Shown piece after piece: positions 1-12,134 of a DNA stretch of 64,000 nt. The stretch comes from Elmis aenea (lineage: Eukaryota; Arthropoda; Insecta; Coleoptera; Elmidae). The notes beneath the pieces are model-generated. The model did no database searches. It had not been told where the DNA came from and worked only from the letters and a program-made list of their open reading frames with translations. Position numbers and translations under genes: made by a program. The DNA lies in assembly GCA_947652605.1 (NCBI GenBank), contig OX393577.1:53530108-53594107 (forward strand), given 5' to 3'. Numbering within the stretch: the first letter of the stretch is position 1; the number at the start of each line of letters is the position of its first letter.

Positions 1-525
1 GGTTTAAAAATTTGCTTAGGCTATGTTTTTAAACATTTGAAATATCTAATATTCTACAGGAGTTACAGACGATTTTAAAAATGGTATTTTCTGGTCTTGC
101 CTAATTTTACTACTAATTCTTTAGTTTCATAACAATTTTTTTATTAATGTTGTCTAATAACTGCAATTTCTATTCCGTGCAGTTTATTTTTTACTTGATA
201 ATTTTGTTTTTTTTTAGCGTCTCAAACAAAAGTGTTTCATATTTGTGACTGCATTCTCAATACCAATAGATTTAATAAACTATTTTCAATTTAAATGTTC
301 TGTGAGTTTCCTGGTAGCTGAAGATTAAAAAAAACCTTTTTCTCACTTTCAATTCGAGGGAGTAATATTGTTGTAAATAAATATATTTTGGGGTAATATC
401 CAAAAAAGTTTCTTGACCCCTGAGCTAAAGTGTGTGTTTTATTTGGCAAGCTAATTAAATTTTACTTACGTCAAAATTGACAAGAACGTAATTACATGTG
501 TATATCAGCCAAAAAGCTGTTAAAA
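1..525. other. AT-rich DNA without recognised gene
   Basis: No ORF, splice pair or terminal inverted repeat could be supported here. The stretch is A+T-rich with homopolymer runs. Confidence 0.4.
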
Positions 526-527
526 TA

Positions 528-691
528 GTAGGTATTATGTGTTCGTAGAAAAAGGAAGCTACATAACACGAGTTGTAAAGCAATAACGCACATGTGGAAA
601 TACGAACTCGCCGCTACGCGGCTCCGTGCGCAACTGTTCCACTCGTGCGTAATATGCTTCTCTAACAACTCTTGTTATGTAATATACCTAC
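528..691. mobile_element. Small TA-flanked MITE with GC-rich centre
   Basis: GTAGGTAT at the left is answered by ATACCTAC at the right, each bordered by TA. Further in, 'ACATAACACGAGTTGT' on the left matches the reverse complement of 'ACAACTCTTGTTATGT' on the right. The middle is GC-rich, unlike the flanks. The size and the TA border fit a short non-autonomous DNA transposon; no coding capacity is visible. The superfamily is inferred only from the TA border. Confidence 0.5.
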
Positions 692-693
692 TA

Positions 694-1819
694 TATTGTT
701 TTACATAATATCTGAAGCAACTCAGCCATATCTGTAGAATCACCAATTCCTTTATCGATTTTGGTTTTTTGTGACTACTAAGTAAGTAATGTTTTTGGCA
801 AGAATTCAATTAGTGCTGTTTAAACAATCGGATTTTTATATTTTTTTAATTTTGAGATGTATATAACATATATATAATAATAATTATACTATAATATACT
901 TGATTAAATTAACTTTATTTTTTGAATCTTGTTTTTTATTTAAGGGAAATTAATTTCACATCAATCTAATAATATATGCAATTTTTTGTAAAATTATAAG
1001 TATGTGAATTGGCGATAATAAATAAAAGAATTTTTGTTTGAGTTTAATTATTTTGCTAAATTCATTTAAAACAACTTCATTTTTAAAATTAATTATAACA
1101 GTTGTATATTTTTCCCATATTTGTGTGTCAATAACAACGAGTTGTGCGTCTACATAATATAAAATATTTAATTTTTCATACTGCACTTGCAAATTTTGCG
1201 AGAACTGTTATGAAATAGATTTAATAGACAATTTTAATGGAAGTGAAGTGGAATATACTCATATACCGATAATTATTTTAGATTAAACTCGAAAATGTAA
1301 TTACGTATTTTAATATGAACCGAATTAATTTATCCATTCAGTACGCCGTGAAATAATTGGTTTCCTACAATCAGATCCTTTTTTGGCGTTTTGCAAGTTA
1401 TGCACAAAATATTTTAGCGAACGTCATTTTAAATTGAAATACTGAAAGAATTTAATTAAATACTAAATTAAATGGAGATCGATAATTTTGTTTGTAGCTA
1501 ATAGGATAATTTTGTTTGTAGCTAATAGAGAACGTGGAATAATTTTTGAAGTAATAAAATGAAAAATGAGCATATCGTGTAGTTCTACAATATACATGCT
1601 TTGTTTGCTAATTACCTACTGTTGTGTTTATACAGTGCGCGGCAAAAGTATGGAATAAACTCATTAAAATCGTAAGAATACTTTTCTTTGGAAAAAATCC
1701 TCGTACCTATATGTCAGTTTTGTTTTTAATTAAGAACACGCAATTTTATTACAGAACCGATTCTTGATCTTGATTTGTTTTCGAGTTTTTTCAAATTATA
1801 ATTCTAATAGGAATTTAAT
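694..1819. other. AT-rich intergenic or intronic DNA
   Basis: I see no supported gene. An isolated 'TACAGTGCGCGGCAAAAGTA' near 1634 resembles the start of the CAGGGTG-type inverted-repeat elements seen elsewhere in the window, but no partner end was found. Two tandem copies of 'GATAATTTTGTTTGTAGCTA' lie at about 1480-1525. Confidence 0.4.
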
Positions 1820-2351
1820 CGGGTCCGGGACATTTTTCGCCCACAATTCTTCGCCCACAAATTTTCGCCTCCACAATTCTTCGCCCAGAATTCTTCGCGT
1901 ACACAATTCTTCGCCGCCACAATTCTTCGCCGCCACAATTTTTTGCCGCATTCAAACATAACACACATTTTGTTTGTAAATGTGAATATTTTTCTTTATA
2001 ACGTAATTTTTACAGATTATTTTACTTAAGAGTAAGTTAGGTTAGGTTAATTTAATTTTTGTTCATACTATAATAACACAAACAAGATTAAAAATCACAA
2101 CATACACTATTTATGTAGCAATTTTTAAACATAATATTAAAAGAAGAAGTATTTATTAATACAAGAAACAACTTTAGGCTAATGTAAAATAATCTGTAAA
2201 AATTACGTTATAGATAAAAACAATCACATTAATTTGTGATATGCTTGTATGCGGCGAAGAATTGTGGCGGCGAAGAATTGTGTAGGCGAAGAATTGTGGG
2301 CGAAGAATTGTCAAGGCGAAGAATTGTGGGCGAAGAATGTTTCTAGACCCG
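1820..2351. mobile_element. Foldback element with tandem 'ACAATTCTTCGCC' arms
   Basis: The left arm (1820 to about 2033) opens CGGGTCCGGGACATTTTTCG, followed by at least six imperfect copies of ACAATTCTTCGCC. The right arm (about 2165-2351) is its reverse complement and ends GAATGTTTCTAGACCCG. Sub-terminal sequence 'AACGTAATTTTTACAGATTA' is also inverted between the arms. The flanks AATTTAAT (1812-1819) and CATTTAAT (2352-2359) match at 7 of 8 positions and look like a target-site duplication. There is no transposase. A second fragment of the same family lies near 53636. Confidence 0.75.
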
Positions 2352-2368
2352 CATTTAATACCTTAAAT

Positions 2369-2566
2369 CAGTGGTCTCCAAAGTGGGGTGCGCGATAGAA
2401 TTTCTGGGGTGCGCGAGATATTTTGTAATAAATTAATATTTCTGTTTACACACCGTAATTTAAAGAATTTTGTAAAAAAACGTTTGTAATTTTTTATTCT
2501 GGGTTGCGCGGTGATTCTATGACATTAAAGGAAGGGTGCGCGACCAAAAAAGTTTGGAGACCGCTG
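2369..2566. mobile_element. hAT-type MITE, 198 bp
   Basis: It begins CAGTGGTCTCCAAAGT and ends in the reverse complement of CAGCGGTCTCCAAACT, the terminal pattern of hAT elements. The flanks CCTTAAAT (2361-2368) and CCCTAAAT (2567-2574) match at 7 of 8, as expected for an 8-bp hAT duplication that has picked up one substitution. GGGTGCGCG occurs near both ends. There is no coding sequence, so it would need a transposase supplied in trans. Confidence 0.8.
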
Positions 2567-2784
2567 CCCTAAATGACAGTTTAAAAATTTTGATACCTTA
2601 CATATAAAAAATTTCGAACAAAACACAGTGAAAATTGATAAACCTTAATTTTATTACCAAAAATTAATCAAACACTGCGTTGCTAAGTCGATAAATTATC
2701 AAAGTATCTTATCCAGCCATGTTTTTACTTGTCAAGTAAATTAAGTCAAGCAATAACTCTTTTGAAATTTAAATTGGTATGTAC

Positions 2785-3287
2785 TAGGGATTGTAATTTT
2801 ATCGACTTTTGACATTACCGGAAAACGGTAAAAGTAAAATTTCTGTGACGGTAATACCGGTAATTACCGGTAAATATCAACAAATGAACATTATTTATTT
2901 TAATTAAATTAAATAACATATTTTGTTGTTGTTGTAAAGAATTAAAAATAATAAGAAATAAGAATAATTTTTATTAAATGCTTTTTAACGTTTTCACTTT
3001 TAAGAAAACAGTAAAATAAATAAAATTTTCATATTGCTGTCTACTTATTTTAATTAAAGTAAGATATCAAAATACATAACATTAATTTTTTTTAAGTATC
3101 CATACTTTATTATAATAATATATTATTTATTGTATAAAATTATATATTATTCAGAACATGAGTGGCATCTTCCATCTATCGTTGTCGTTTTAAGTTTGGA
3201 CGGTATTACCGGAACGAGGAGACAATTACCGTTAATAAAAACGGTTTTACCGGTAACTGTAACGGTAAAACCGCTTTGCAATACCCA
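2785..3287. mobile_element. Probable hAT-type MITE rich in TTACCGG motifs
   Basis: The ends are imperfectly inverted (TAGGGATTGTAA against TGGGTATTGCAA). Both arms are packed with 'ACCGGTAA' and 'ACGGTAA' words in opposite orientation, around an AT-rich middle. Flanks GTATGTAC and GTTGGTAC match at 6 of 8. The short ORF inside follows the ACCGGT repeats and is not a gene. The boundary is less certain than for other hAT MITEs here. Confidence 0.5.
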
Positions 3288-3296
3288 GTTGGTACT

Positions 3297-4370
3297 ATGG
3301 CACATTTAACAGTGACGCAGCGAATAGAAATTTTAATTCTTGTTGCAATTAATTCAAAGGGTACAAGAAGTATTTGTTAATAGGCTTGCTTATTGTCAGG
3401 GAAACAACTGATGTTAGCTCGAATGTTATACTTAATTTGCTAAGATGCTAAGCAATGGTGTTTTTATTAAATTTTGTTTATAACAAAATTTTAATTTTTT
3501 AATTGTGTTTTGTTCGTAAATTTTCTTGTGTAAGGTGTCAACTGTCATTAATATAATTAAACAGTCTATCAGAATCAAGAAAAAAATGTGGGTGTTATAA
3601 TTTAAAAATAAAGTCGATGGTGTCGTTTCTGGAAAACAAAGATCAAAAATTGCGTCTATTAAAAAAAGTTTGTTCTTGAAATATAAAATCAACGCGTCCA
3701 AGGACTTTTCCAAAACAATATTGTTTTGACATTTTTGCCATGCACTGTGTAATTATTTTACATAGACGAAGTTTTTAATGGACATTAATTGTCAAAATTA
3801 AGACTAATAATACAGTATTGCACTTTAAAGGCTTAAATGGTCTACCTGTTTTTTTGTCAATAAATTCATCCTAGCTCTAGTATACTTTGTGCATAAGTGC
3901 CAATGAACAATTTTATGAATTTTTGTAAACAACTTACTTTAAAGCAATAATAAAAATGTCTACTCTATCATATTTTGCTGACGATATATTTTGGTTAGAC
4001 ATTTAGATCAAACTTGGTTTCAGGTTACAGACCTAATTTGATTTTTATAGACAAATTGGCATTTCTAACGTAAAAACGCAAATTTTTTATTTCACGATTG
4101 TTGCTAGGGGATTTTTTCTCGTATTTTGTGGGCGAAAGAAAATTACAGGAAGAATTTTGAGTCTTGGTGGTTTCGAAACTTCGGAATGTCTGACAAGCTG
4201 TCAGTTTCAGTAATGGAGCAGCCCTAAGTCCACCACAAGACAACCTGTGATACATTACTGTGGTCTCTGAACAGTAATTAGACCGCATCTTTCACATAGT
4301 GTCGCCGCATTATTAGAATATGTGTTTGAGTAGGCTAGAACAGCCAGATTAAACGATTTTTTTTTAAAAA
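3297..4370. other. No gene recognised
   Basis: Short ORFs on the minus strand (3432-3713, 4025-4288) show no recognisable motif and no codon pattern that sets them apart from random AT-rich sequence. I see nothing further that can be supported. Confidence 0.35.
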
Positions 4371-4599
4371 TATATAGTTTGTTAGTACCTTCGGGATATT
4401 TATAATATTTTGATATAATTTTGGTAGTTTTTGTGGCAACTCTGATTTCACAAAAAATAGCTATTTTTGTATTTTTAAGTTTTCAAATTTTATCTATTTT
4501 TGTTCTTAATAACTTTTTGTACCGAGAGAGTACTAATATTTTTCCCTTAATATTCAAAATTTCCAATTTTGTTCCAATGTAAATGACTTACAGCTCTTA

Positions 4600-4862
4600 A
4601 GATATGCGAGATCCCCATGTAGAGACTTGAATTTGAAACACGTTGTCTGATAGGTACCTTTTGTTTTATTTAAACGACTTTATATCTATTATGGTTTAAA
4701 AGTTGCCAATTTTGAGTATCGAATGTTGACTACACTGTATGAAAACTGCTTGATATTGGCGTTGCAAGTGATTTTTTTAATTGTGTCAAAAAAAAGTAAT
4801 TTCTAAGTGTTATTGCTCGTTAACTTGTCGTAAACGATAATTTTTTGTATTTGAGCACCCTG
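4600..4862. mobile_element. Solo end of a CAGGGTG-type inverted-repeat element
   Basis: The segment ends GAGCACCCTG followed by TA (4863-4864), the right terminus typical of the foldback elements in this window. An internal 'GAGATCCCCATG' also recurs near the ends of other family members (for example around 44010 and 26780). No matching left end was found, so this is probably one arm of a truncated copy. The left limit is approximate. Confidence 0.4.
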
Positions 4863-4864
4863 TA

Positions 4865-7196
4865 CATAACAAAAAACCGATTACCATGCTCAACGCTCCC
4901 TCAGTGGCATTCGTAATCAATATTAGCAGTAAATTCGATTGGTTACGTCAATTTTCGAGGCGGAAAACAAAATCTAATAAAATACTTGCTTCATTGATCT
5001 TCAACAAGTAAGTTATATGACAGTACATTTGCTGTCAACTCAAAATGCTTTAAAAGTCCTTTTGCACTGTACAGAAAATCGTCCAATTGAAAACCCAATG
5101 ATCTGTTAAATACAACTTTGCATTCATCGCGGCTGCTGGGATATCAGACTGTCACATCTCGAACAGTTTGCACGATGTGATTTTTTATTGAAACGATGCG
5201 ACAAAACTGCAATAGTGGCTACCGAACACGCCAAGAAACTTTGGAAAACAGATTATCGAGATAAATGCGGCCAACACAAATGATTATGGACGAATGTCAT
5301 GACTAATGTACATAAGATTTATGTATTAAAAAGTTTTCCTTATTTAGGAATATAATCGTGGAGTCTAGGCATGAAAAGTTTCACTAATGAACGTAGAAAA
5401 AGTTTTTAACTGCGGTGTATTGAAAATTAATTTTTAATTCGTTTTGGTTCAAAAGACGTCAACTGGCACAACATAATATGTATAGTTAGTTGATTTGCAT
5501 CAAACTATTTAATGTAATTCTAGATAGGTTGCAATTTTCGTTGTTCTATTTCCCTTTTTTTGTTATTGTATTGTTACATATGGCCTTTAGGAGACCTTAG
5601 TAACTGTTGAGAGGTGCGTTAGTAATTCGGGATCAGGGGGTTAGTCATGGCAAGCAAATATCACGTCGAATTTGGACTTAGACTATATTAAGTGAACACT
5701 TACATGTAGAGCAACACTGTTAAAGTCCAGCGGAACTTTTTGGACTTAGACGGAATGGCTTTAGCACAACTTGGCAACATAACACATCATGGTACCAGTC
5801 CAGAGTAACCCCCTGGACTGGTGAACTGGCTGAGCACAATTTTGGAGAACACTGGACACACTTTGAGTCTGGACAAAACACTTCTTTGCTTTACAAAATG
5901 TCCAGAATTTATACCAATTTGCGAGGCCATTTCACCAAAATCCATTCGGTTGCCAGATGTAAAATACATTCATGGTGATATAATAACGCTTGTTTGACAG
6001 CGCAAATCAACAAAACATTTTATCACCATGGCAACTAACTACTTTCTGGCCTAGCCCGGTAGACAACTCATCACCATGGCAACCAGTTACTTTCTGGCGT
6101 AGGCCAGTAAAAATGTATTTTCAAGCCTAAAAATTGATCGAAAACAACAGATTTTCTGAACGGACACAGAAAAAAGTTTGTATACTTCGGGTATGGCATG
6201 CAAAAGACAGTGTGGTTGTATAATCAATCTCCTTTCTGTTCAAATGCTCAACGCAACAACCATATACTATGCATGAAATGTTTCGTAGGCATTTGATGGC
6301 TAATAGATTTAAAAATCTTACAGTTATGATTTTATCTGGTAAATTACTTGATTCATTGTTGTTAAAAGTACTATTTGTGTGGTAACTTTATCCAATAGAT
6401 AGATTGATCAATGTTTAACCGAATTGCAAAAAGGTTGGTATGGACTAACTAGACAGAAAATTAGCAAGAGAATCTGTTGATCAGAACTATCACAGAACAT
6501 TCCTAGTAAATGATATAAATAGGTTTCAAAATTTAAGGTTGAAATAGTTTTAAATAAGTTTGTGCTGCACATTGTAGATACATTTCCAACGTATTTGATG
6601 TTTAAGCAGTTGTAATGCCGACTTAATTAATACATGAAAGAGATAAATATTTGCATTTAGCTTTGTAAGTTTGTTTGCACTTTTTGCTAATAGAAATAAA
6701 GTAGTTTACAGATATATGGACAATGTTATTTATTACAAATATGAAATTTAGCATTACAGAAAACCTGTGTAGTTATTAAATATCAATATTTTAGAAAAAA
6801 TGCACCGACGGCGAAAATTTATTCAAATCGCAATTTCAGATCGTACTTTGATAGACATATTCATAATAAACTGCGGTAGGTATATTTCGTTTAATATAAA
6901 TTTTCGTTTGTTAGTAACTTTTCGCGGTAAAATGAGTTAAGGATTGCAGGTCTATCGAATCATTATCATATTTCTTAAATAATTGTATTAAGGGAAACAA
7001 AAATAAATGAATTTATAATAACAAAATCGATTAATTTGAGTTTGAAATTTAACAACTAATTTTGTGGGTTACTATACATGTTTGCTTAAAAAACCTAACG
7101 ATATTCGTTTATTTTTTACAAACACATGAACTTGGAAACGATTACTAACCAGTAACCACACTATTAAAACTTTTGTAATGTAAAAGTTGTGGAGAT
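4865..7196. other. Unannotated stretch with two minor repeats
   Basis: No gene is supported. A short inverted repeat CCAGTCCAG...CTGGACTGG lies at 5796-5822. Two direct copies of TCACCATGGCAAC, with about 40 bp of following sequence in common, start at 6023 and 6071 (period 48 bp). ORFs in the interval are short and without known motifs. Confidence 0.4.
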
Positions 7197-7561
7197 TTAA
7201 AGGTTTACCATTGAGGTACCCGGGTAACTTTTTCGTTTTAACTGATTTGATTTTTTGTGTTCGGGGCGATTTGGGACCCTGAACGTCTCTGACATCTTAA
7301 ATCTTAAATTGTACACATAAAGTAAAAAATTAAAATGAATTGCGTTTTTAGATTTTTAGTAAAATCATTTTGAATTATTTTTATACGCCGTTTACCGTTA
7401 GGGTACCCGGGTACTAAACGTTATGTACAAGGCGCCGCGTCGCGCGGCTTGGTATTTGAGCTGTCGGACGCTTTTTTCGTTTGTTTTGACTGTGTCGCGA
7501 GTAAGAATTCAGTTTCAATAAAATTAGATTAGTGAAGTGAACAATAATTAGTTTTGTAATT

Positions 7562-7611
7562 ATGGATAACGAAGTAGCTGGACCATCAAACGCAACAGGT
7601 CAATTGCCATG
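7562..7611 (+). pseudogene. Possible first coding exon of the 7.2-8.5 kb element
   Basis: An ATG at 7562 opens MDNEVAGPSNATGQLPW and reaches ATG|GTATGT at 7611/7612, a good splice donor. About 50 bp upstream is 'TTCAGTTTC', like the arthropod TCAGT initiator. The 'AGPSN' composition resembles disordered N-termini common in transposases. No continuing exon is seen; the sequence after the donor runs into an inserted repeat. It could equally be a chance ORF, but the leader, start and donor lie in the right order. Confidence 0.35.
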
Positions 7612-7758
7612 GTATGTTGTTTGTGTACTTGTTTTTTTTTTTTTTAAATAGATTTCTTGTATTTATTCCATCATTAGTAAAAGAAGACATGACGATGGTG
7701 TCAATAAAAGCGTTCCCGGGAACTCGAAACGTATGGCATTACGGGAACGGTATGCATA

Positions 7759-8152
7759 CAAGGTGTCACAAAAAAAAAACGCCGCAAGCTGTAACTCCGT
7801 TGTTTGTGGTCCGATTTTGGTGAACAAAAAAGTAAATGAAATGGCTCCTCAAATACTATAAAATGAACTGGATTTCAATTTTTTTCAAGTTGAACCTAAA
7901 TGTCAAACGATAGTCAATATATTTTTGCAAATAGCACCCTCTATTTTTTTTTTTACTTAATCTAGTAGACACTTTGTTTCTGAATTCAATGATGTAATCA
8001 TGTTAATTTTAGTGCAAAACTAATATGAAATAAAAAATAAAAGTTTAACTAAAAAGGTTAGGTTTCACAAAATTTTCAAGTGTGCCGTGGAAAACAAAAA
8101 AAATCTTAATCAACAAATGTCATTTAAACGTCAGTGTGGTATTTTATAGTTG
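7759..8152 (+). repeat. Dispersed repeat, copy 1 of 2
   Basis: Begins CAAGGTGTCACAAAAAA after TA and runs to AACGTCAGTGTGGTATTT. A second copy in the same orientation lies at 9695-10077 with the same internal order (CAAGCTGTAACTCC, then ATGGCTCCTCAAATACTATA, then GGTTAGGTTTCACAAAATTT). The CAGGGTG-like start relates it to the foldback elements, but only one end carries that motif. Confidence 0.65.
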
Positions 8153-8940
8153 AATTTAGTTGTTTTTTAATAATTTTAATTGTAATTTTTTAGAAAGATA
8201 ATTTTTTTTGAATAAAAATGTTTTTGAATAATAAGTTGAATAATAAATGTTTATGAATAACAAATGTTGAATAACAAATGTTTTTGAATAATAAATGTTG
8301 TAGATTGATACATTTTAAACAATAATAAATATTTTCCTAAATGAAAATTGAGACAATTATAGTATCATTTGAAAAATGCTATATTTTCATCACAAAATAA
8401 ATGAAAGTACCCGGGTACCTTAACGGTAAACGAAGGGTGAAAAATTTAACGGTAAACCTAGGGTTAAAACGATTTAAGCCTTATTTACGTTTTCGTTTTT
8501 AACAAAAGAATATTAACGCTTTTCACAGGAAAATCCTGAGTTCATTAAAAATATCTTACAAGGTTATATGGATGTAAATATATTATTAACAAAATTTTGT
8601 TGTAAAACTTCACAAAAATCAATTTTTATCAATTATGGAATCACTCAAAGTTCTACAAGCTTTTCGTAACTTCAATTTGTTGTTTATAACTTAAGTAAAT
8701 GTTTATAACTTTGGCTGCACAACTTGTGCAGACTATGCAGCACGTATCCAGAATCTCTGAGACACTGTAATTAATTCTGAAATTGAATTATCGGCTTGTC
8801 AACGTCGTGTACGTGGTAAATCCGGCCCTGAACACTTTATTACATGGATAACACGATCAGCAGAATATCAAGTTTAAATCATGAGATTAAATGCCAATGC
8901 AGATGGCTTATTCCGTCCAGTTTGCTTAAAAATACATATA

Positions 8941-10231
8941 CAGGGTCCGGCAACAGTGCGTCGAACTTTTGTAGCGCCCCGCCCGTAGGAGATAGAAAAA
9001 AAACTTTAGTACATACAATTATTGTTTTGAAAAGGTCTACGTCTTAAAATTATTTTCAGCTGTACAGGGTGTCCCATTTTTGCGCTATAACAAAAACAAA
9101 GATTTTTTTAAAATGGAACTTCCTGTATATTTTTAGGTCTTCGGATGTCATTGTTTAATCTTTTCGGTGCGCAATGCTTTTAGTTTTTCTGTGCCTGCAG
9201 TGCGCCTAACTTTCAAATGCGGTAACATTCGGGCGAGTTAACTCGTCTCGAACACCTTGGGCCGAGTAAAAATTTGGCGAGTATACTCGTCACTTTGTCA
9301 GGAGCACCGAAAAGGTTAACCTCTACAATCTACATGTCTGTTTTAATGCTTTGATTTTGTGCCAGTGTTGCCAACTTTTTTTTCCGAAAAATCTGACATA
9401 AGCAGGCTTAACTTTAAAAAATCCTTGCGACCTCGTTTTTTGAAGTTAAGAAATAAGTTTTAGCAATACTGTTAGTCCAGTTAGGGAGCAACATTTTAAT
9501 AATGAAAAACTTAAATTAATTGATACAGGGTGTTCACAAAAAAATGCCAAACTTTCCAAACTTCAAAGTGACACAACTCATTTTTTTTCAAATGTAATCA
9601 CCTCTATTTTATTTCGCTGCTCGATAGTTTTTTTTCTCCTCTTCAATTTTTATAGGAGTTGTCCTATGTCTAAACCTCGTAGTTGTTGAGATATACAGTG
9701 TGTCACACAAAAAACGCCACAAGCTGTAACTCCATTGTTTGTGGGCCGATTTTGGTGAACAAAAAACTAAATGAAATGGCTCCTCAAATACTATAAACTG
9801 AATTGGTTTTAAATTTTTTTCAAGTTCAATTTAAATTCCAAACGATAGTTATTTTTTTTCCAAATGGCACCATCTATTTTTTTTTACTAAATCTTGTAGA
9901 CATTTTTTTTCTGAATTCAATGATGTAATCACAAGTTAATTTTAGTGCTAAACTAATAAGAAATAAAAAATAAAAGTTTAACTTAAATAGGTTAGGTTTC
10001 ACAAAATTTTCAAGCGTGCCGTGAAAAACAAAAAAAATCTTTATCAACAAATGTCATTTAAACGTCAGTGTGGTATTTAAATGATAATGATCAATACGAT
10101 TTACAAAAGTAGCCATTTAATTGCATTTTTATGCACCGAAGTAGGCCGCCCTGATACAAAACAAATGCCAAAATGTAAGCATGTTACGGGCGGGGCGCTA
10201 TGAAAGCCCGACGCACTGTTGCAGGACCCTG
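8941..10231. mobile_element. Foldback element with short arms and nested insertions
   Basis: The left end CAGGGTCCGGCAACAGTGCG and the inner AGCGCCCCGCCCGTA are mirrored at the right end (GCACTGTTGCAGGACCCTG, with TACGGGCGGGGCGCT inside it). TA borders both ends. The arms are about 60-70 bp. The interior holds other CAGGGTG-type starts at 9065 and 9526 and the dispersed repeat at 9695-10077. Short ORFs here, including the pair at 8844 and 10101, arise from the arms themselves. Confidence 0.7.
9695..10077 (+). repeat. Dispersed repeat, copy 2 of 2
   Basis: Starts CAGTGTGTCACACAAAAAAC after TA. It is collinear with the copy at 7759-8152 down to 'AACGTCAGTGTGGTATTT', with scattered substitutions and small indels in T-runs. 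It lies inside the foldback 8941-10231. Confidence 0.65.
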
Positions 10232-10233
10232 TA

Positions 10234-11552
10234 TAATTGCATAAAAGCACAAATATGATATAATAGTGCTCTATAAAGTGTGGTGTGCTTCTTTTTATCA
10301 TTATGTCTTCTTTCTGTTTTATTAATTAATTTTTCATTAGCTACTGGTGGAATTAGACAAAACAAAGTTGATATTAAATGAAAATTGGTTTTACTGTGGT
10401 TTTCCTATGATACAATATTGGGTAATTATACTTTAAGAATGTTGAACTACAAATTAGTTAAGCGTAGCTTTAAAAAAAAAGTTGAATTTCCTGTGGAATT
10501 CTAAAAATTTGTAAAATTATTAAAATTTGTCTTAGTTTTTGTATCAATTTTGACTTTACAAAGCATTGAAGGCTGCTGATTAATATTGACTGACAGTTGC
10601 GAAATGTTTCAAGCGAGAGTAATTTTTATGTACAATTCTTTTCGGATAAAATGTAACATTTAGGTTATCGTCTGACATGCAGTGTCATTCGTTGCACGTT
10701 AAAGAAAAATTAGGATCGACAAAATTCGTTCAAGTGTGAAAGTTCACCCATGGGAATCGCTTATAGGTCAATGATTAATTAATTTCAAAAAACTTCCAGA
10801 AATAAAAGTGAAATTTATTCAGTTTTTGCTCAGGGGATTAAAAACAAGTTACCATAATATATTCTATCAATCAAGATATCGTAAAGCTGAGGTGTTTTTG
10901 TGATTGAAGTTAGATTTGAAAGTTTATTTTTTCTGTGCACAAAGTTGTGCAGAATTAGTTTAATAACAATAACATTTGTTTTATAATTGCTCAAAGTTTC
11001 TATATTCAGTGATGATGAATTTTAACGGAATCTTTACTTCGTATGTGATGATGGTCTGGGAAAGTGGAAAATTGTTGCAATATTTCGAAACTAGGCCAAA
11101 AGTTGTTATTGAAATAATGTGAAGTATTCATGCGGCCTATGAAGATAAATTCGAAACTTTCTTGGGTTCACATATTTTGGAAGTTACAAAATAGGCAATG
11201 CAATTTAACTAAAATTTCGTAGGCTTGTACATTGATGATATTGTGATAATTGTAAGAATATTTGTTGCTTAGTAAATAGTAATAGAAGTGCCTACACTAA
11301 GTTTATAATATATTTTGTTTGTCTGCTGGATATATTTTTTCGTAAAGTTACTAAACGAAATAAAAATGGAAGGCTAGATTACTTCAGGTAAATTTATTTA
11401 GTAAAAATGTTTTTTTTTGCTTTACAGAATTAGTACTTTGTATAGTTTATCACTAAAAACACTTAGAAAACGTTAAAAATTATGTGTAGCAAAATGTTAC
11501 TAGTAACTCTACAAAATGCTTTAGTTTTTTTTTTTTAAATTTTCATGATAAT
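10234..11552. other. No gene recognised
   Basis: AT-rich sequence with no supported coding region, repeat pair or element boundary. Confidence 0.35.
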
Positions 11553-11808
11553 TTAGATACCATCGATGATTAAAAATATTACTATGGGAAACCTTTTAAT
11601 AAGTATAAAACATCTACCGAATATCATTCTTCCACAGTTATCCAAATTTGAGAAATAAAATAAAAACCCAATTTTACCGATCCCCTCTAGGGGCGCGTAA
11701 CTCCGAAAGGAGACCCTAAAGAAAAAAAAATTGTATAAAAGACCCCTTAATTTTTGATAAGAAATCACCTCCCGAATTTTTTCGCATTATTTAAGAAACA
11801 TGCTGTAT
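11553..11808 (-). mobile_element. Solo arm of the 59.9-kb foldback family
   Basis: This segment matches the right arm of the element at 59911-60968 over its whole length. Shared landmarks in order are ACTATGGGAAACCTTTT, AATTTGAGAAATA, GTAACTCCGAAAGG and a terminal AAGAAACA..CTGTA. The other arm is absent. The minus-strand ORF covering it is a by-product of the repeat. Confidence 0.65.
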
Positions 11809-11999
11809 AAAAATAATTTTTATTTGTAACTCTGAAATTATTTATGGGATCTGTAAATAATGTAAATTTAAAAAGTAGTACAAAATTACGTTGAGATATT
11901 TTATTTTCATTTTAATTTCTAAAATACAAACAAAATATTGTATTTTCTGAAAATAAAAAGACCGCCATATAAAAGATTAATTTATAGAGAATAACGATA

Positions 12000-12134
12000 C
12001 AAAATAACTTTTAACGAAACGTTATCGGTTATTATAACGTTATAAAAATATCGTTACGTTATTGTATAAAAAATTATAGTTGAATCGTTATTATAACGTT
12101 ATCGGGTATCGTTACGTTACCTTTTCCATCCCTG
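12000..12134. mobile_element. Right end of a hAT-like element (fragment)
   Basis: Read inwards from 12134 the sequence is CAGGGATGGAAAAGGTAACG, a hAT-type terminus, followed by several inverted and direct copies of AACGTTATAA and CGTTACGTTA. No partner end or duplication was found, so this is probably a one-ended remnant. Confidence 0.4.

Larger units (their letters stand above)
7201..8463. mobile_element. Candidate decayed piggyBac-like element
   Basis: TTAA flanks the unit on both sides (7197-7200 and 8464-8467). The right end read inwards is CCCTAGGTTTACCGTTA, a typical piggyBac start; the left end starts AGGTTTACCATTGAGG and seems to lack the CCC. The word TTTACCGTTA followed by GGTACCCGGGTA recurs at 7389 and inverted near 8404-8430, as sub-terminal repeats do. 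Inside are an initiator-like leader with a short coding start (7562-7611) and an unrelated inserted repeat copy (7759-8152). No transposase core remains, so the assignment is inference. Confidence 0.5.

Noticed and set aside
2036..2050. TTAGGTTAGG, possible telomeric repeat
   Set aside because: Only two units are present, inside a foldback element; too short to indicate telomeric DNA.
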